NCBI RefSeq assembly: GCF_003263355.1
Contig: NZ_JHUK01000003.1
Span: 1 to 64,000, forward strand
Direction of reading: 5' to 3'
DNA from: Candidatus Phytoplasma oryzae
GTDB taxonomy: Bacteria; Bacillota_I; Bacilli_A; Acholeplasmatales; Acholeplasmataceae
DNA length: 64,000 nucleotides
Program-made: the position numbers and the translations under genes
The notes under the pieces: generated by a model
What the model saw: only the letters and a program-made list of their open reading frames with translations
Database searches by the model: none
Told to the model about the DNA's origin: nothing
Part shown: positions 9,824 to 20,443 of the stretch, piece by piece
How positions within the stretch are numbered: position 1 is the first letter of the stretch
How the letters are laid out: every line of letters begins with the position of its first letter

Positions 9824-11206
9824 TTATTTTTTATTTAAAAATTTTTCTAAAAAATCTGAAGATTTTATTAAATCTTCTAAAGATTTATTATCAAAATCTT
9901 TAATTTGATTCATTTGATTAGATATTTGTTTTTGCTTTTTAATAAACAAAATTAAATTATCCACATCTTGAATTTTATTTCCTGAACCAATAGCTATTCT
10001 TTTTCTTCTTCTATTGTTCGATTCTATCAAATAAGGCAAAATTCTTTCTTTAGGAGTCATACTATCTATTATAGAATCAAATTTATTTAAAATATTATTT
10101 TCTAACAAAGGCATTTGTTTTATTTGAGTATTATTTATTCCTGGAATAAAATTTAATATTTTTTTAAAAGAACCAATTTTTTTTAATATCTTTAATTGTT
10201 TTTTAAAATCATTATAATTATATTCTGTTTTTAAAATTTTTTCTATAATTTTTTTCTCTTCTTCAGAATTAATTTTATTTTCAACATTTTCTATCAAAGT
10301 TAAAATATCACCCATTCCTAAAATTCTAGATGCAATACGTTCTGGATAAAAAATTTCAAAATTATCATCATCATACTTTTCAGAAGAAGAAAGAAATTTA
10401 ATAGGTAATTTAGTTATATATCTAATAGATAAAGCTGCCCCGCCTTTAATATCAGCATCCATTTTTGTTAAAATAACACCTGTCGCTAATATTTGTTTAT
10501 GGAAACTATTAACTACATTAGCAGATTCTTGTCCTAAAATAGCATCTGAAACAATTAAAATTTCTGAAGGATTTGTTTGTTTTTTAATATTTTGTAATTC
10601 TTGAATCATTTTTTCATCAATAGTTAAACGTCCAGAAGTATCTATCACTACTGTATCAAATTTATTTTTTTGTGCATAATCTAAGCCATTATCGATAATT
10701 TTAGATATTTTTTCATTTCTTTGAAAAAAAACAGGAATATTAATTTTTTTACCTATTTGAATTAATTGATCAATAGCTCCAAATCTATAAATATCAGTTG
10801 CAATTAATAAAACTTTTTTATTTAACTTATTTTGAATAAAAAGAGATAATTTACCAGCAGTAGTAGTTTTACCACTTCCTTGTAATCCTATCAAAAGAAT
10901 AATATTTAAATTATTATTATTATTTAAATTTAAAAATTTTTCTTTAGAACCTAAAATATCAATTAAAGTATCTTTAATAATTTTTATAATTTGTTGTTGT
11001 TGATTTAACCCTTTTAAAACTTTTTCTCCTAAAGCTTTTTGTTTAATTAATTCATTAAATTTCACAACTACTTCATAATTAATATCTGATTTTATAAAAG
11101 CTAAATTAATATCTTTCATAATTAATTCAATATCATCTGCTTTAATATATTTTTTCCCTTTTATTTTGCTAATTATTTTTTGCAAAGATTCATTTAAAAA
11201 ACTCAT
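9824..11206 (-). CDS. ffh: Signal recognition particle protein Ffh
   Basis: SRP54-type GTPase that binds signal sequences and, with SRP RNA and FtsY, targets membrane proteins. Domains in order: N-terminal helical bundle (1-85), G domain with GLQGSGKTTTAGKLS (G1), ATDIYR, DTSGR (G3) and TKMDAD (G4), then a methionine-containing M domain from about residue 295 (MGDILTLIENV, RRRKRIAIGSG). At 460 residues it is full length. ftsY lies 90 bases upstream on the same strand, so the two SRP GTPases are probably co-expressed. Confidence 0.96.
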   Translation of the reverse strand: MSFLNESLQKIISKIKGKKYIKADDIELIMKDINLAFIKSDINYEVVVKFNELIKQKALGEKVLKGLNQQQQIIKIIKDTLIDILGSKEKFLNLNNNNNLNIILLIGLQGSGKTTTAGKLSLFIQNKLNKKVLLIATDIYRFGAIDQLIQIGKKINIPVFFQRNEKISKIIDNGLDYAQKNKFDTVVIDTSGRLTIDEKMIQELQNIKKQTNPSEILIVSDAILGQESANVVNSFHKQILATGVILTKMDADIKGGAALSIRYITKLPIKFLSSSEKYDDDNFEIFYPERIASRILGMGDILTLIENVENKINSEEEKKIIEKILKTEYNYNDFKKQLKILKKIGSFKKILNFIPGINNTQIKQMPLLENNILNKFDSIIDSMTPKERILPYLIESNNRRRKRIAIGSGNKIQDVDNLILFIKKQKQISNQMNQIKDFDNKSLEDLIKSSDFLEKFLNKK

Positions 11207-11295
11207 ATTTATAATGTATTTCTCCTTTTTTTGAAAAATATTTTAATTTTATTAAAATAACTAAATATTAACATTAATTCAAAATTATTACTAAC

Positions 11296-12255
11296 TTATT
11301 TTAATAAATAATCAACATAATCTTCTATATTAAAATCAACTAAATCATTTATTTTTTCACCAATACCAATATATTTTGTTTCTAAACCATATAAATATTT
11401 AATATTTAAAACTATACCTGCTTTAGATATATTATCAAATTTAGTTAAAACAACACCATCTATAGGCATAGTTTTATTAAATATCTCTACCTGATTTAAA
11501 GCATTTTGGCCAGTCATAGAATCTATAACTAAAAAAGTTTTATAATTAAATTTGATAAAAACATTATTATCTAAAATTTTTTTAATTTTACCTAATTCAT
11601 TCATTAAATTAATATTATTCTGTAATCTTCCTGAAGTATCACATAAAATAAAATCAAATTTTTTGGTTTCTGCGTACTTCAAAGAATCAAAAAATAATTT
11701 AGATGTCTTAACATTATGATTCAAGAAAACTTCGCTTTTGGTTTTTTTACCCCATATTTGAAGTTGTTCAATAGCTCCATCTCTAAAAGTATCTCCGGCA
11801 ACTAATAAAATATTTTTTTCTTCTTTTTTTAATAGAAATGCAAATTTACCTATAGTAGTAGTTTTTCCAGATCCATTTACTCCAATAAATAAATATAACT
11901 TAGTTTTTTTTTCATTAAATTCTGTTTGTTTAACTTCATTATTCATATCTACTTTTTGATAAAAAGATAAAATAGTTTTCTTAATCAAGGGTAATAGTGA
12001 AATAGAGTTTTTAATTTGTTGATGTTGAATTTGATTTTTTATTTCTGAAATTAAATAAGCAGAAGTTTCTATACTAATATCGAATTTAATGAAAAAAACC
12101 TCTAAATCATTTAATAATGTTAAATCAATAAAAGGATTTTTAAGAACTTTTTCTTTCCATTGTGAAAAATCATATTCAAGAGAATAATCACCTAAATATT
12201 TTAACTTATCTTTTTTTTTAAATTTTTTAAATATTTTTTTAAATAAATTAAACAT
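11296..12255 (-). CDS. ftsY: SRP receptor FtsY
   Basis: Receptor GTPase for the Ffh-ribosome complex. The 319-residue protein has a short lysine-rich N-terminus (FKKIFKKFKKKDK) that could touch membrane lipid, the N domain, then the G domain with GVNGSGKTTTIGKFA (G1), GDTFRDGAIEQL, DTSGR and TKFD. It lacks the long acidic A domain of enterobacterial FtsY. The start lies 7 bases after topA ends, so topA-ftsY-ffh forms a tight minus-strand unit. Confidence 0.95.
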   Translation of the reverse strand: MFNLFKKIFKKFKKKDKLKYLGDYSLEYDFSQWKEKVLKNPFIDLTLLNDLEVFFIKFDISIETSAYLISEIKNQIQHQQIKNSISLLPLIKKTILSFYQKVDMNNEVKQTEFNEKKTKLYLFIGVNGSGKTTTIGKFAFLLKKEEKNILLVAGDTFRDGAIEQLQIWGKKTKSEVFLNHNVKTSKLFFDSLKYAETKKFDFILCDTSGRLQNNINLMNELGKIKKILDNNVFIKFNYKTFLVIDSMTGQNALNQVEIFNKTMPIDGVVLTKFDNISKAGIVLNIKYLYGLETKYIGIGEKINDLVDFNIEDYVDYLLK

Positions 12256-12262
12256 AAAAAAA

Positions 12263-14212
12263 CTACCTCTTTTTTTCTTTATCTTTTAAACTTAAAGGAA
12301 TCATATTATGACATTTAGGAAAAGAATTACAGCCTAAAAATAAACCATATCGGCCTTTTCTTTTGACTAAAAAATCATTACATAAAGAACATTTCTCCTT
12401 AACCATAATATTTTTTTGTTTCTTTTTCAAAGAAATTATATTATGACATTTAGGAAAAGAATTACAGCCTAAAAATGAACCATATCGTCCTTGTCTTTTG
12501 ACTAAAAAACCATTACATAAAGAACATTTCTCTTCAGTCATAATATTTTTTTGTTTTATTTCTTTATTCGCTATAGACCATAAAAAAATAAAATTATCAT
12601 AAAATTCTTTTAAAAAGTCTAATTTATTTATTCTACCAAAATAGATATCATCTAATTTTTTTTCTATTTGAGATGTATATTTTACGTTAATAATAGAAGG
12701 AAAAAATTTTTCTAAAGTTTTTTTAATTAATATTCCTAATTCAGTACAAATTATCTTTTTATTTTCTATAATAACATAAAATCTTTTTTTTAAAGTTTCA
12801 ATAATATATGCGTAAGTTGAAGGTCTTCCAATTTTTAAATATTCCAATTTTTTAATTAAAGAAGCTTCAGTAAAATAAGAAGGAGGTGAAGTTTCTTTTG
12901 ATATTTTGTTGATTTTTGCGGGTAAATATTCTTCATTTATTTTTAAAAAAGATAAATCAACATTTTTAGAATATATTTTTAATATTTTATTAAAACCATC
13001 AAAAATCATTTGATTATTTTCGGCTACAAAAATATATTTTTTTATAATTAAAAAAAATTCTGTTTTTTCGAAAATAGAATTAGACATAAAACTAGCTAAA
13101 GCACGTTTATAAATAATTTCATATAAAAAGAATTCATATTTATTTAAATATTTTTTTAAAATTTCAGGAGTTCTTTTAATATCTGTAGGCCTAATAGCTT
13201 CATGAGCATCTTGAATATTTTTGTTTTGAAACTCTTTTTGTTCAGATTTTAATAAATACTTTTCACCATATTTTTCAATAATAAACTTTTTAATTTCTTT
13301 AGCAAAAACAGAAGATATTCGTGTTGAATCAGTCCTCATATAAGTAATCAAACCTATGATTTTATCTTTTATTTTGATCCCTTCATAAAGTTTTTGAGCA
13401 TGCAACATAGTATTTTTAGCACTCATAGAAAAAACTTTAAAAACTTCTTGTTGTAATGTAGCAGTGATGAAAGGTTTAGGAGTTTTATTTACAATTTTTT
13501 TTTTATTAATTTTAGTTAATAGAAATTTTCTATTTTTTATTTCAGCAATAATTTGATTAACTTTTTCTTCATCTTTAATTTTTTGTTCTTTATCTATTTT
13601 TAAAATAGCTTGAAATTCACTAAAAATAGCTTTAACTAAAAAGTATTTTTGGGGTATAAATATTTTTCTTTGTTCTTCTATTTCTACAATAAGCTTTAAA
13701 GCAACAGACTGAACTCTTCCTGCAGATTTAGCAGATTTTTTTCTAATTAAATTTGATAATTTAAAACCAATAATTCTATCCAATATTCTTCTAGCTTCTT
13801 GTGAATCAACTAAATTTTGTTGAATAGAGACAGGATTTTTAAAAGCTTTTAAAACTACTTCTCTATTAATTTCATTAAAAATAATTCTATTTTTATCTGT
13901 TTTTTTTAATTTTAGTATCTGAGATAAATGCCAGGCTATAGCTTCTCCTTCTCTATCCGGATCTGTTGCTAAAAAAATCTGTTTTCCTTTTGTCATTTTA
14001 ATAATCTGTTGAACTGTTTTTTTTTGTCTAGGAATAATTAAATAATCAGGATTAAAATTATTTTCGATATCTATTCCTAAATTGCCCTTTCCTTTATATG
14101 ATAAATCTCTAATATGTCCTTTAGATGAAATAATTAAAACTTTATTTTCAAAAAAACTATTAAGTGTTTTAACTTTTGATGGTGATTCAACTATAATAAC
14201 TTGAGATTTCAT
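12263..14212 (-). CDS. topA: DNA topoisomerase I with duplicated C-terminal zinc ribbon
   Basis: Type IA topoisomerase that relaxes negative supercoils. An N-terminal TOPRIM domain (VIIVESPSKVKTL, then DPDREGEAIAWH) is followed by the catalytic Tyr block GLITYMRTDSTRIS and the GRPSTYAYI motif. The C-terminus holds two nearly identical zinc ribbons, each with CSLCN and a GCNSFPKCHN ending, giving four cysteines each. ATG at 14212 is chosen; the codon before it is TTG and either could start behind the AAAGGAAG site. At about 649 residues it is slightly shorter than the Firmicutes enzyme, which often has three or more zinc ribbons. Confidence 0.95.
   Translation of the reverse strand: MKSQVIIVESPSKVKTLNSFFENKVLIISSKGHIRDLSYKGKGNLGIDIENNFNPDYLIIPRQKKTVQQIIKMTKGKQIFLATDPDREGEAIAWHLSQILKLKKTDKNRIIFNEINREVVLKAFKNPVSIQQNLVDSQEARRILDRIIGFKLSNLIRKKSAKSAGRVQSVALKLIVEIEEQRKIFIPQKYFLVKAIFSEFQAILKIDKEQKIKDEEKVNQIIAEIKNRKFLLTKINKKKIVNKTPKPFITATLQQEVFKVFSMSAKNTMLHAQKLYEGIKIKDKIIGLITYMRTDSTRISSVFAKEIKKFIIEKYGEKYLLKSEQKEFQNKNIQDAHEAIRPTDIKRTPEILKKYLNKYEFFLYEIIYKRALASFMSNSIFEKTEFFLIIKKYIFVAENNQMIFDGFNKILKIYSKNVDLSFLKINEEYLPAKINKISKETSPPSYFTEASLIKKLEYLKIGRPSTYAYIIETLKKRFYVIIENKKIICTELGILIKKTLEKFFPSIINVKYTSQIEKKLDDIYFGRINKLDFLKEFYDNFIFLWSIANKEIKQKNIMTEEKCSLCNGFLVKRQGRYGSFLGCNSFPKCHNIISLKKKQKNIMVKEKCSLCNDFLVKRKGRYGLFLGCNSFPKCHNMIPLSLKDKEKKR
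12290..12540 (-). repeat. Tandem duplication of a TopA zinc-ribbon segment
   Basis: Two copies of about 120 bases (approximately 12290-12412 and 12416-12540) encode KEKCSLCN.FLVKR.GRYG.FLGCNSFPKCHN with very few differences. DNA identity is high even at third positions, which points to recent tandem duplication or gene conversion rather than ancient domain repetition. Confidence 0.8.
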
Positions 14213-14258
14213 CAAAAAATAAACTTCCTTTCATAATATTTTTTTCAATATGTTTTTA

Positions 14259-15131
14259 TTAAATTTTAAATAAAGAAATTAAATCTAAATCTAAATTTAC
14301 TTGACTTATTTTTAAACTTCTTATTTCAGCAAAAATTTTGTCAATAACATTGTTTTGATATATAAAATCATAATAATTATTTTTAAAAAATATTTTTTCA
14401 TTATATCTTTTTTTTATTATAGTTTTTAATAAATCTTTTTCTTTAATTTCGATTTCATTTAAAAAAAAATTCTTTTTTAATTTCTCACAATAATATTTTT
14501 TGAGATAAAATAAAAAATATTTCACTAATTCTTCTTTAGGTAATATTTCTTCTTTAAGGCAACCACAAAGACCAAGAGAATAAGCTATTTGTAAATAATT
14601 TATTTTTGGATATAAAATACCCGGAGTATCTAATAATTTTATATTATTAGGTAAATTTATCCATTGTAATTTTTTAGTTACACTAGGTTTATTAGCCACT
14701 ATAGTAGCTTTTCTTTTCGCTAAACAATTAATAAAAGTAGATTTACCTACATTCGGAACGCCCACTACCATCATTTTCAATGTTTTTGTTGGGTATTTAT
14801 ATTTTTTCTGACTCAATAATCTTTTTATTTTAATAAAAACTTTTTGTATATTAATTTTATATTTAGAATCTATCAACAAGGTTTCAATGTCCCTATTATT
14901 AAAAAAATTTTCAAAAAGATGATTTTTATTTAAATCAGTTAAAGACATTTTATTCAATAAAATTAATACTGGTTTATTATTTAAAATTTTTAAAAGATCT
15001 AAATTCATACTAGAAATAGGTATACGAGCATCTAAAATAATTAAAATAATATCTACTAATTTAAGATGAATCTTTATTTCTGCTAAAGTCTTTTTCATAT
15101 GACCAGGAAACCATTGTATAATAGAAAACAT
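14259..15131 (-). CDS. rbgA: Ribosome biogenesis GTPase RbgA (YlqF)
   Basis: Circularly permuted GTPase that helps mature the 50S subunit. Motif order is permuted as expected: LNKMSL (G4) near residue 60, then GVPNVGKSTFIN (G1) near 120, then LDTPGIL (G3). The N-terminal QWFPGHMKK sequence is diagnostic for RbgA. At 290 residues it is the usual length. It lies between topA and a small membrane-anchored protein on the same strand. Confidence 0.94.
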   Translation of the reverse strand: MFSIIQWFPGHMKKTLAEIKIHLKLVDIILIILDARIPISSMNLDLLKILNNKPVLILLNKMSLTDLNKNHLFENFFNNRDIETLLIDSKYKINIQKVFIKIKRLLSQKKYKYPTKTLKMMVVGVPNVGKSTFINCLAKRKATIVANKPSVTKKLQWINLPNNIKLLDTPGILYPKINYLQIAYSLGLCGCLKEEILPKEELVKYFLFYLKKYYCEKLKKNFFLNEIEIKEKDLLKTIIKKRYNEKIFFKNNYYDFIYQNNVIDKIFAEIRSLKISQVNLDLDLISLFKI

Positions 15132-15158
15132 AATTTTATTTAAACCTAATTTTTTTAT

Positions 15159-15902
15159 TTATTCCTTTTTATCTAGTTCTTTTTGCAAATCTTCTAAAAA
15201 ATTATCTATAATGTTTTTTTCAGATTGAAATAAAGTTTTACTATAAATTTTATAAACTTCTTCCCCTAAAATTGAAATAATAGCGCAACCTATATGATTA
15301 ATCAAAACATTATATAAATTATTCAAAAAAACTTTTTTTAACCAATAAAAAGGATTTATAACATTTATTACATTTGAAAACATATTCCATAATTTATTAG
15401 TTTTTTTTAATTTATCAATGTTTTTTTTATTAATCATACGTTGCCTTAAAAGAAAAATTCTTCTTAATGTTATTTTTCTAAACATAAAAATAATTTTTTT
15501 TTGAAATAATTCATCAATCCTTTTATGTATATATTGAATCAAAGATAAACTTTCTTCAATAGTAAATTCTAAATAAGGAAAGTTAGATTTAGGATAAAAA
15601 CTAGAAGATATTTTTAAAATTAACTCTTTAGAATTTTTTAATAAAAAAAATATGTATTCATCATTTTTTTTTTCTATATCTTTTACAAAATTATTTTGCG
15701 TATCTTTAATCAAATTCATCATTTCTTGGCTTTTTAAATTATTTTTTGGAATTAGATTATTGTTTTGATCTTTATTAATTTTTTTTATAAATAAAAATAT
15801 ATATAATAAAAATGAAAAAATGAAACCAAAAAAAAATCCTGAAAAAAAAACTAGAAAAACTCTAAATTGTAATAATAATTGAATTTTACTAAATATATTC
15901 AT
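15159..15902 (-). CDS. Hypothetical protein with one N-terminal membrane anchor
   Basis: A 247-residue protein with a single strong hydrophobic segment at about residues 12-40 (FLVFFSGFFFGFIFSFLLYI) followed by a charged, mostly helical region rich in Lys, Asn and Phe. There is a second, weaker hydrophobic patch near residues 185-215. No enzymatic motif is visible and I do not recognise the family. The position between rbgA and tilS suggests a conserved cell-envelope or chromosome-associated protein, but the sequence does not establish a function. Confidence 0.6.
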   Translation of the reverse strand: MNIFSKIQLLLQFRVFLVFFSGFFFGFIFSFLLYIFLFIKKINKDQNNNLIPKNNLKSQEMMNLIKDTQNNFVKDIEKKNDEYIFFLLKNSKELILKISSSFYPKSNFPYLEFTIEESLSLIQYIHKRIDELFQKKIIFMFRKITLRRIFLLRQRMINKKNIDKLKKTNKLWNMFSNVINVINPFYWLKKVFLNNLYNVLINHIGCAIISILGEEVYKIYSKTLFQSEKNIIDNFLEDLQKELDKKE

Positions 15903-15971
15903 AAACCCCTTAATTAATTTTTATTCCTCTTTGTTCTATAAAATTTTTTCTATAATTATAATAAATATTAG

Positions 15972-17228
15972 TTATTCTAAACCTAAATAACAAAAATATT
16001 CATTACCTAACATATGATTAACATAAAATTTTGGTATCCAAATAATATTTTTTTTTTGATCCAATACAAGCCAAATATTATCTCTTTGTGGTAAAATTAC
16101 TTTTTTATTAATAAAAAAATTTTTTAATTTTTGAGTACCAAAACTGAATTTTAAAATATCACCTGATTTTCTTTTTCTTAAAAAAAAAGGAGGAAAAAAA
16201 TTATTTTCATCATAATATATTTTTTGTATAATAGAACAAAAAGATATAAGCATTTTTTTTTTGGAACAATGAAGTAAAGGTTTTTTTTCTTTTAATATTT
16301 GATTTTCATATTTTTCTAAATTTTGATTTTTTATACAAAAATGATCATACTGTTTAACCAATATATTTTTTTGATCTAATTTCCAAATTATAAAAGCCTT
16401 TTTAATATTATTAAGACCTTTAATTATACTATTAATTAAAAAAAAATTTTTATTTATTTTTTTTTGTTCTAATAAATAAATAATAATATCCTTCTGAACC
16501 ACTATATCTAAATGATAAAATTTTTTTAAAGACAAAATATTTTCTATATTTTGTTCTTTTAAAAACAAAAATGTTTGGTTTCTGATAAAATTAGAAACTT
16601 CATCTATTTGAAAATGAAATTTTTTAATATTTTTTAAAAAATTATATTTTTGTTTGAAAAAAGGGATAATTTGATTTCTTAATTGATTTCTTAAATAAAT
16701 ATTTTGTTTATTTGTATAATCTTCTAAAAAATAAATTTTATTTTTTTCAGCATATTCTATTATTTTTTTTTTTTTTATGTATAAAAAAGGTTTTAATAAA
16801 ATAAAATCGTTATAAAAACAAAAATTTTTCATTCCACTATAACCCAACAAAGAACTTCCTCTTAAAATTTTTAAAAAAATAGTTTCTGATAAATCGTCTA
16901 AATGATGAGCTGTTATTAAATATTTAGTTTTATACTTTGAAGCTATTTTTTTTAATTTTTCTAATCTTAAAATCCGAGCTTGATGATGAAAATTTTTTCC
17001 TCTAATGTTTAACTCAAAATAATGAAAAATTATATTTTTATTTCGACAATATTCTTGAATTATGTTTTTGTCTTGAAAAGAATTAGGTCTAACTAAATGA
17101 TTAAAATGAACCACTATTAATTTATATTTTTTATGATATAAAACATCTAGTAAAACCATAGAATCAACTCCACCACTTACAGAAATAACATATTCTTTTC
17201 GTTTGTCTAAATTAAGAGATAATAACAT
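15972..17228 (-). CDS. tilS: tRNA(Ile)-lysidine synthase
   Basis: Converts C34 of the CAU-anticodon tRNA-Ile to lysidine so that it reads AUA, a very common codon in this AT-rich genome. The PP-loop ATPase motif SGGVDSMVLLD is near residue 18. HFNHLVRPNS and the ITAHHLDDLSETIFLKILRGS block follow, as does the C-terminal FFLRKRKSGDIL segment. At 418 residues it is normal length. It starts 12 bases after aspS ends and belongs to the hisS-aspS-tilS unit. Confidence 0.93.
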   Translation of the reverse strand: MLLSLNLDKRKEYVISVSGGVDSMVLLDVLYHKKYKLIVVHFNHLVRPNSFQDKNIIQEYCRNKNIIFHYFELNIRGKNFHHQARILRLEKLKKIASKYKTKYLITAHHLDDLSETIFLKILRGSSLLGYSGMKNFCFYNDFILLKPFLYIKKKKIIEYAEKNKIYFLEDYTNKQNIYLRNQLRNQIIPFFKQKYNFLKNIKKFHFQIDEVSNFIRNQTFLFLKEQNIENILSLKKFYHLDIVVQKDIIIYLLEQKKINKNFFLINSIIKGLNNIKKAFIIWKLDQKNILVKQYDHFCIKNQNLEKYENQILKEKKPLLHCSKKKMLISFCSIIQKIYYDENNFFPPFFLRKRKSGDILKFSFGTQKLKNFFINKKVILPQRDNIWLVLDQKKNIIWIPKFYVNHMLGNEYFCYLGLE

Positions 17229-17240
17229 TTTAGAAAAACC

Positions 17241-18989
17241 TTATTTTTTATCAAATTTTAAATTTAAAATAGATAGTTGTTCATCATCAACAGGACTAGG
17301 AGTATCTAACATTAAATCTTGAGCATTCTGGTTTTTAGGAAAAGCAATGACATCTCTAATATTATTAGTTTTTGTAAAAAGCATCACTAAACGATCTAAC
17401 CCTAAAGCAATACCTCCATGCGGAGGCGTTCCGTATTGTAAAGCTTCCATTAAAAAACCAAATTTTTTTTGAATTTCTTCCGAAGAAAAACCTAATATAT
17501 TAAAAATTTGTTCTTGTACTTTAGTTCGATAATTTCTCAAAGATCCTCCTCCAATTTCATAACCATTCCATACCAAATCATAAGATTCAGCTTTCGTATC
17601 AATAGGCTTATTAATTAATAAATTAACATCAGAAGGTGCTGTAAAAGGATGATGAACCATATAATACCTATTTTCTTCTTGGTTAAATTCAAAAAGAGGA
17701 AAATCAACAACCCATAACAATGAATCTTTTTCTGACTGAATTAACTTAAAATCTTGAGCTAAGATATTTCTTAAAAATCCTAAAGCTTTTAAAACATTAT
17801 TAAATAAAAATTTATCATAATTAAAATTATATATTATAATAAAATAAAATTCTTTTTCTTTTAAAAAAATTTTTTTAGAAAGAAACTTAAATAAATTATT
17901 AGATAAAAAAAACTTTTTTTTAGAAAAAATTTGTAAATCTAATTTATATTTTTCTTTTATCAAATTTTTATATTCAATAATTTTTTTTAAAGTTAAAATC
18001 TCTAAAGATTTTTTTAAATCTAATTTAATACCTTTAATTATTTTTTTTTTTTTATTTTCATCATATAAAAATTCTTCTTTTAACAAAAAATCAAAATCTT
18101 CTAATAATAATTTAAATCTTATATCTGGCTTATCTGTGCCATATAAATTCATAGCATCGTTATAACTTATTCGAGTTATAGGAGTTTTAAGTTTTTTGTT
18201 AAAAATATGCTTAAATAAGTTTACCATAATTTCTTCTACTAAGATCATAATTTCTTTTTTATCAAAAAAAGAAGTTTCAATATCTATTTGAGTAAATTCA
18301 GGTTGTCTATCAGATCTTAAATCTTCATCTCTAAAACAACGAGCAATTTGAAAATATCTTTCAAATCCAGCCATCATATATAATTGTTTAAAAATTTGAG
18401 GTGATTGAGGTAAAGCATAAAAATGATTTAAAAAAATACGAGAAGGGACTAAATAGTCTCTAGCGCCTTCCGGAGTAGATTTAGATAAAATAGGAGTTTC
18501 TAATTCAAAAAAATTATTTTTTAAAAGAGTTTTTCTAATATTTTGAGTAATTTTATGTCTTTGAATTAAATATTTTTTTTTTTCTTCTCTTCTTAAATCT
18601 AAATAACGATATTTTAACCTATGTTGTTCTAAAGATTCTTTTTCATTATCAAAAACATTTAAAGGTAATTCTTTTGATTCAGATAAAATTTTTATATTAT
18701 TTACCAAAATTTCTATATCACCATTTTTTAAATCAATATTTTTACTTAATCTTTCAACAACAATACCTTTTACTTCTACTACAGTTTCTTTTTTTATCAA
18801 ATAAATATCATTATATTGAGGATGATCTTTTTTTATAATTAATTGGATAATACCTGTAATATCTCTTAAAATTAAAAAAAAATGATTCTTTAAATCTCTT
18901 TTTTTAGCTATCCAACCCTTAAGAAAAACTTTTTTTCCTTTTTCTTTTAAAGTTATTTCATTATTTGAATAATTATATTTAGTTTTCAT
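17241..18989 (-). CDS. aspS: Aspartyl-tRNA synthetase
   Basis: Class II synthetase charging tRNA-Asp. An N-terminal OB-fold ([19 protein letters not shown]) precedes class II motif 1 ([12 protein letters not shown]), the [14 protein letters not shown] flipping-loop region, motif 2 ([18 protein letters not shown]) and motif 3 ([12 protein letters not shown]). At 582 residues it is full length with a bacterial-type insertion. Its ATG overlaps the TGA stop of hisS by 4 bases. Confidence 0.96.
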   Translation of the reverse strand: MKTKYNYSNNEITLKEKGKKVFLKGWIAKKRDLKNHFFLILRDITGIIQLIIKKDHPQYNDIYLIKKETVVEVKGIVVERLSKNIDLKNGDIEILVNNIKILSESKELPLNVFDNEKESLEQHRLKYRYLDLRREEKKKYLIQRHKITQNIRKTLLKNNFFELETPILSKSTPEGARDYLVPSRIFLNHFYALPQSPQIFKQLYMMAGFERYFQIARCFRDEDLRSDRQPEFTQIDIETSFFDKKEIMILVEEIMVNLFKHIFNKKLKTPITRISYNDAMNLYGTDKPDIRFKLLLEDFDFLLKEEFLYDENKKKKIIKGIKLDLKKSLEILTLKKIIEYKNLIKEKYKLDLQIFSKKKFFLSNNLFKFLSKKIFLKEKEFYFIIIYNFNYDKFLFNNVLKALGFLRNILAQDFKLIQSEKDSLLWVVDFPLFEFNQEENRYYMVHHPFTAPSDVNLLINKPIDTKAESYDLVWNGYEIGGGSLRNYRTKVQEQIFNILGFSSEEIQKKFGFLMEALQYGTPPHGGIALGLDRLVMLFTKTNNIRDVIAFPKNQNAQDLMLDTPSPVDDEQLSILNLKFDKK

Positions 18990-20257
18990 TTTTTAAATAA
19001 TTCCTTTTTTAAAAAATTAATTCCTTCACAAAAATTTAAAACATAAGTTTCTTTAGTCAAAGTATTTTTAATAGTTAAAGTTTGATTATCCATTTCTTTT
19101 TGTCCTATAAAAATAATATATTTAGGATTTTTTAATAAAATTTTTTTTAATTTTTTAGAAAAATTATTAATCTCATAATTCATTTCTGCGCTAATTTTTT
19201 TTTCTCTTATTTCCTTTAATAAAATAAATGTTTGAAAAAATAATTTTTCATCTAAAACAAATAAAAAAACATCTAAAGAATTTAAAGTTAAATTTTTAAA
19301 AAAATTATTTTCTTCTAATAACAATATTAAACGTTCCATTCCGAAAGCAAAACCTATATTACGCATGTTTTTATAACTAAAATTTTCCATAATTTCATTA
19401 TAATTACCTCCTCCACCTAAAGACAAAGTTTTTTTACTATTTTTTAATAAAACATCAACTTCGAAAACTAAATCCGTATAATAATCTAAACCTCTTACTA
19501 ATTTAGGATCAATTATAAAATTAATTTTAAATTGTTTCAAAATAGTTATAATTTTTTCAAAATTTATTTTTGCATTATTACTTAAATAATCTAAAATAAT
19601 AGGAGCTTCTTCTAAAAATTTTTTTTTAGAACATTTTTTACAATCAAAAATTCTTAAAATATTTTTTTTTTGTCTTTCAGAACATAAAAAACATAATTTT
19701 TCTTGATTTTTTTGAATATAGTCACTAAATACTTTTAAAAAATTTTGTCTAGAAATTTTATCTCCTAAATTATTAATTTTTATCAAAGCTTGATCATTTA
19801 AATTAAAAAAATTAATTATCTCTTGAATAAAAAAAATAATTTCTATTTCTGATAAAAAATTTGTAACTCCAATAATTTCAATTCCGAATTGAGTAAATTG
19901 ACGATAACGTCCTTTTTGCGGCCTTTCATAACGAAAAAATGGCCCATAATAATAAAATTTATATAATTCATTTTTTTGTTTTAGTTTATTTTCTATATAA
20001 CTTCTTACAACAGATGCTGTTCCTTCTGGTCTTAAAACTATTTTTCTACCTTTTTTATCTAAAAAGTGAAAAATTTCTTTAGAAACCATTTCAGAATTGG
20101 GCGAAGAAATATTAAAAATTTCTTCATATTCAATAATAGGAGTACGTATTTCCTGAAAATTATATATATTAACAATATTTTTTAATTTTTTTTCTACTAT
20201 TTGCCATTTTTTTATTTCATTAAATATTAAATCATGTGTTCCTTTTATTTTTCTCAT
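18986..20257 (-). CDS. hisS: Histidyl-tRNA synthetase
   Basis: Class II synthetase for tRNA-His. Motif 1 is near [12 protein letters not shown], motif 2 reads [25 protein letters not shown], the HisA signature is [15 protein letters not shown], and motif 3 contains [15 protein letters not shown]-terminal anticodon-binding domain follows. Length is 423 residues. hisS-aspS order is common in Firmicutes. The stop is TGA within an ATGA overlap with aspS, supporting the standard code. Confidence 0.96.
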   Translation of the reverse strand: MRKIKGTHDLIFNEIKKWQIVEKKLKNIVNIYNFQEIRTPIIEYEEIFNISSPNSEMVSKEIFHFLDKKGRKIVLRPEGTASVVRSYIENKLKQKNELYKFYYYGPFFRYERPQKGRYRQFTQFGIEIIGVTNFLSEIEIIFFIQEIINFFNLNDQALIKINNLGDKISRQNFLKVFSDYIQKNQEKLCFLCSERQKKNILRIFDCKKCSKKKFLEEAPIILDYLSNNAKINFEKIITILKQFKINFIIDPKLVRGLDYYTDLVFEVDVLLKNSKKTLSLGGGGNYNEIMENFSYKNMRNIGFAFGMERLILLLEENNFFKNLTLNSLDVFLFVLDEKLFFQTFILLKEIREKKISAEMNYEINNFSKKLKKILLKNPKYIIFIGQKEMDNQTLTIKNTLTKETYVLNFCEGINFLKKELFKK

Positions 20258-20443
20258 ATTTTTCCCAAATCCTTATACAACTGAAATAAAAAACAATATA
20301 CAATAATTTTTTTTAATATTTATAAAAAAACTTTATATATAAATTATAACTTTGAAATCAATATATATTCAATAAATAAAACTATTAAACTTTTTTTTAA
20401 GCAAAAAATATTTCCAAATTTTCAAAAAATAATATTTTTTTAT

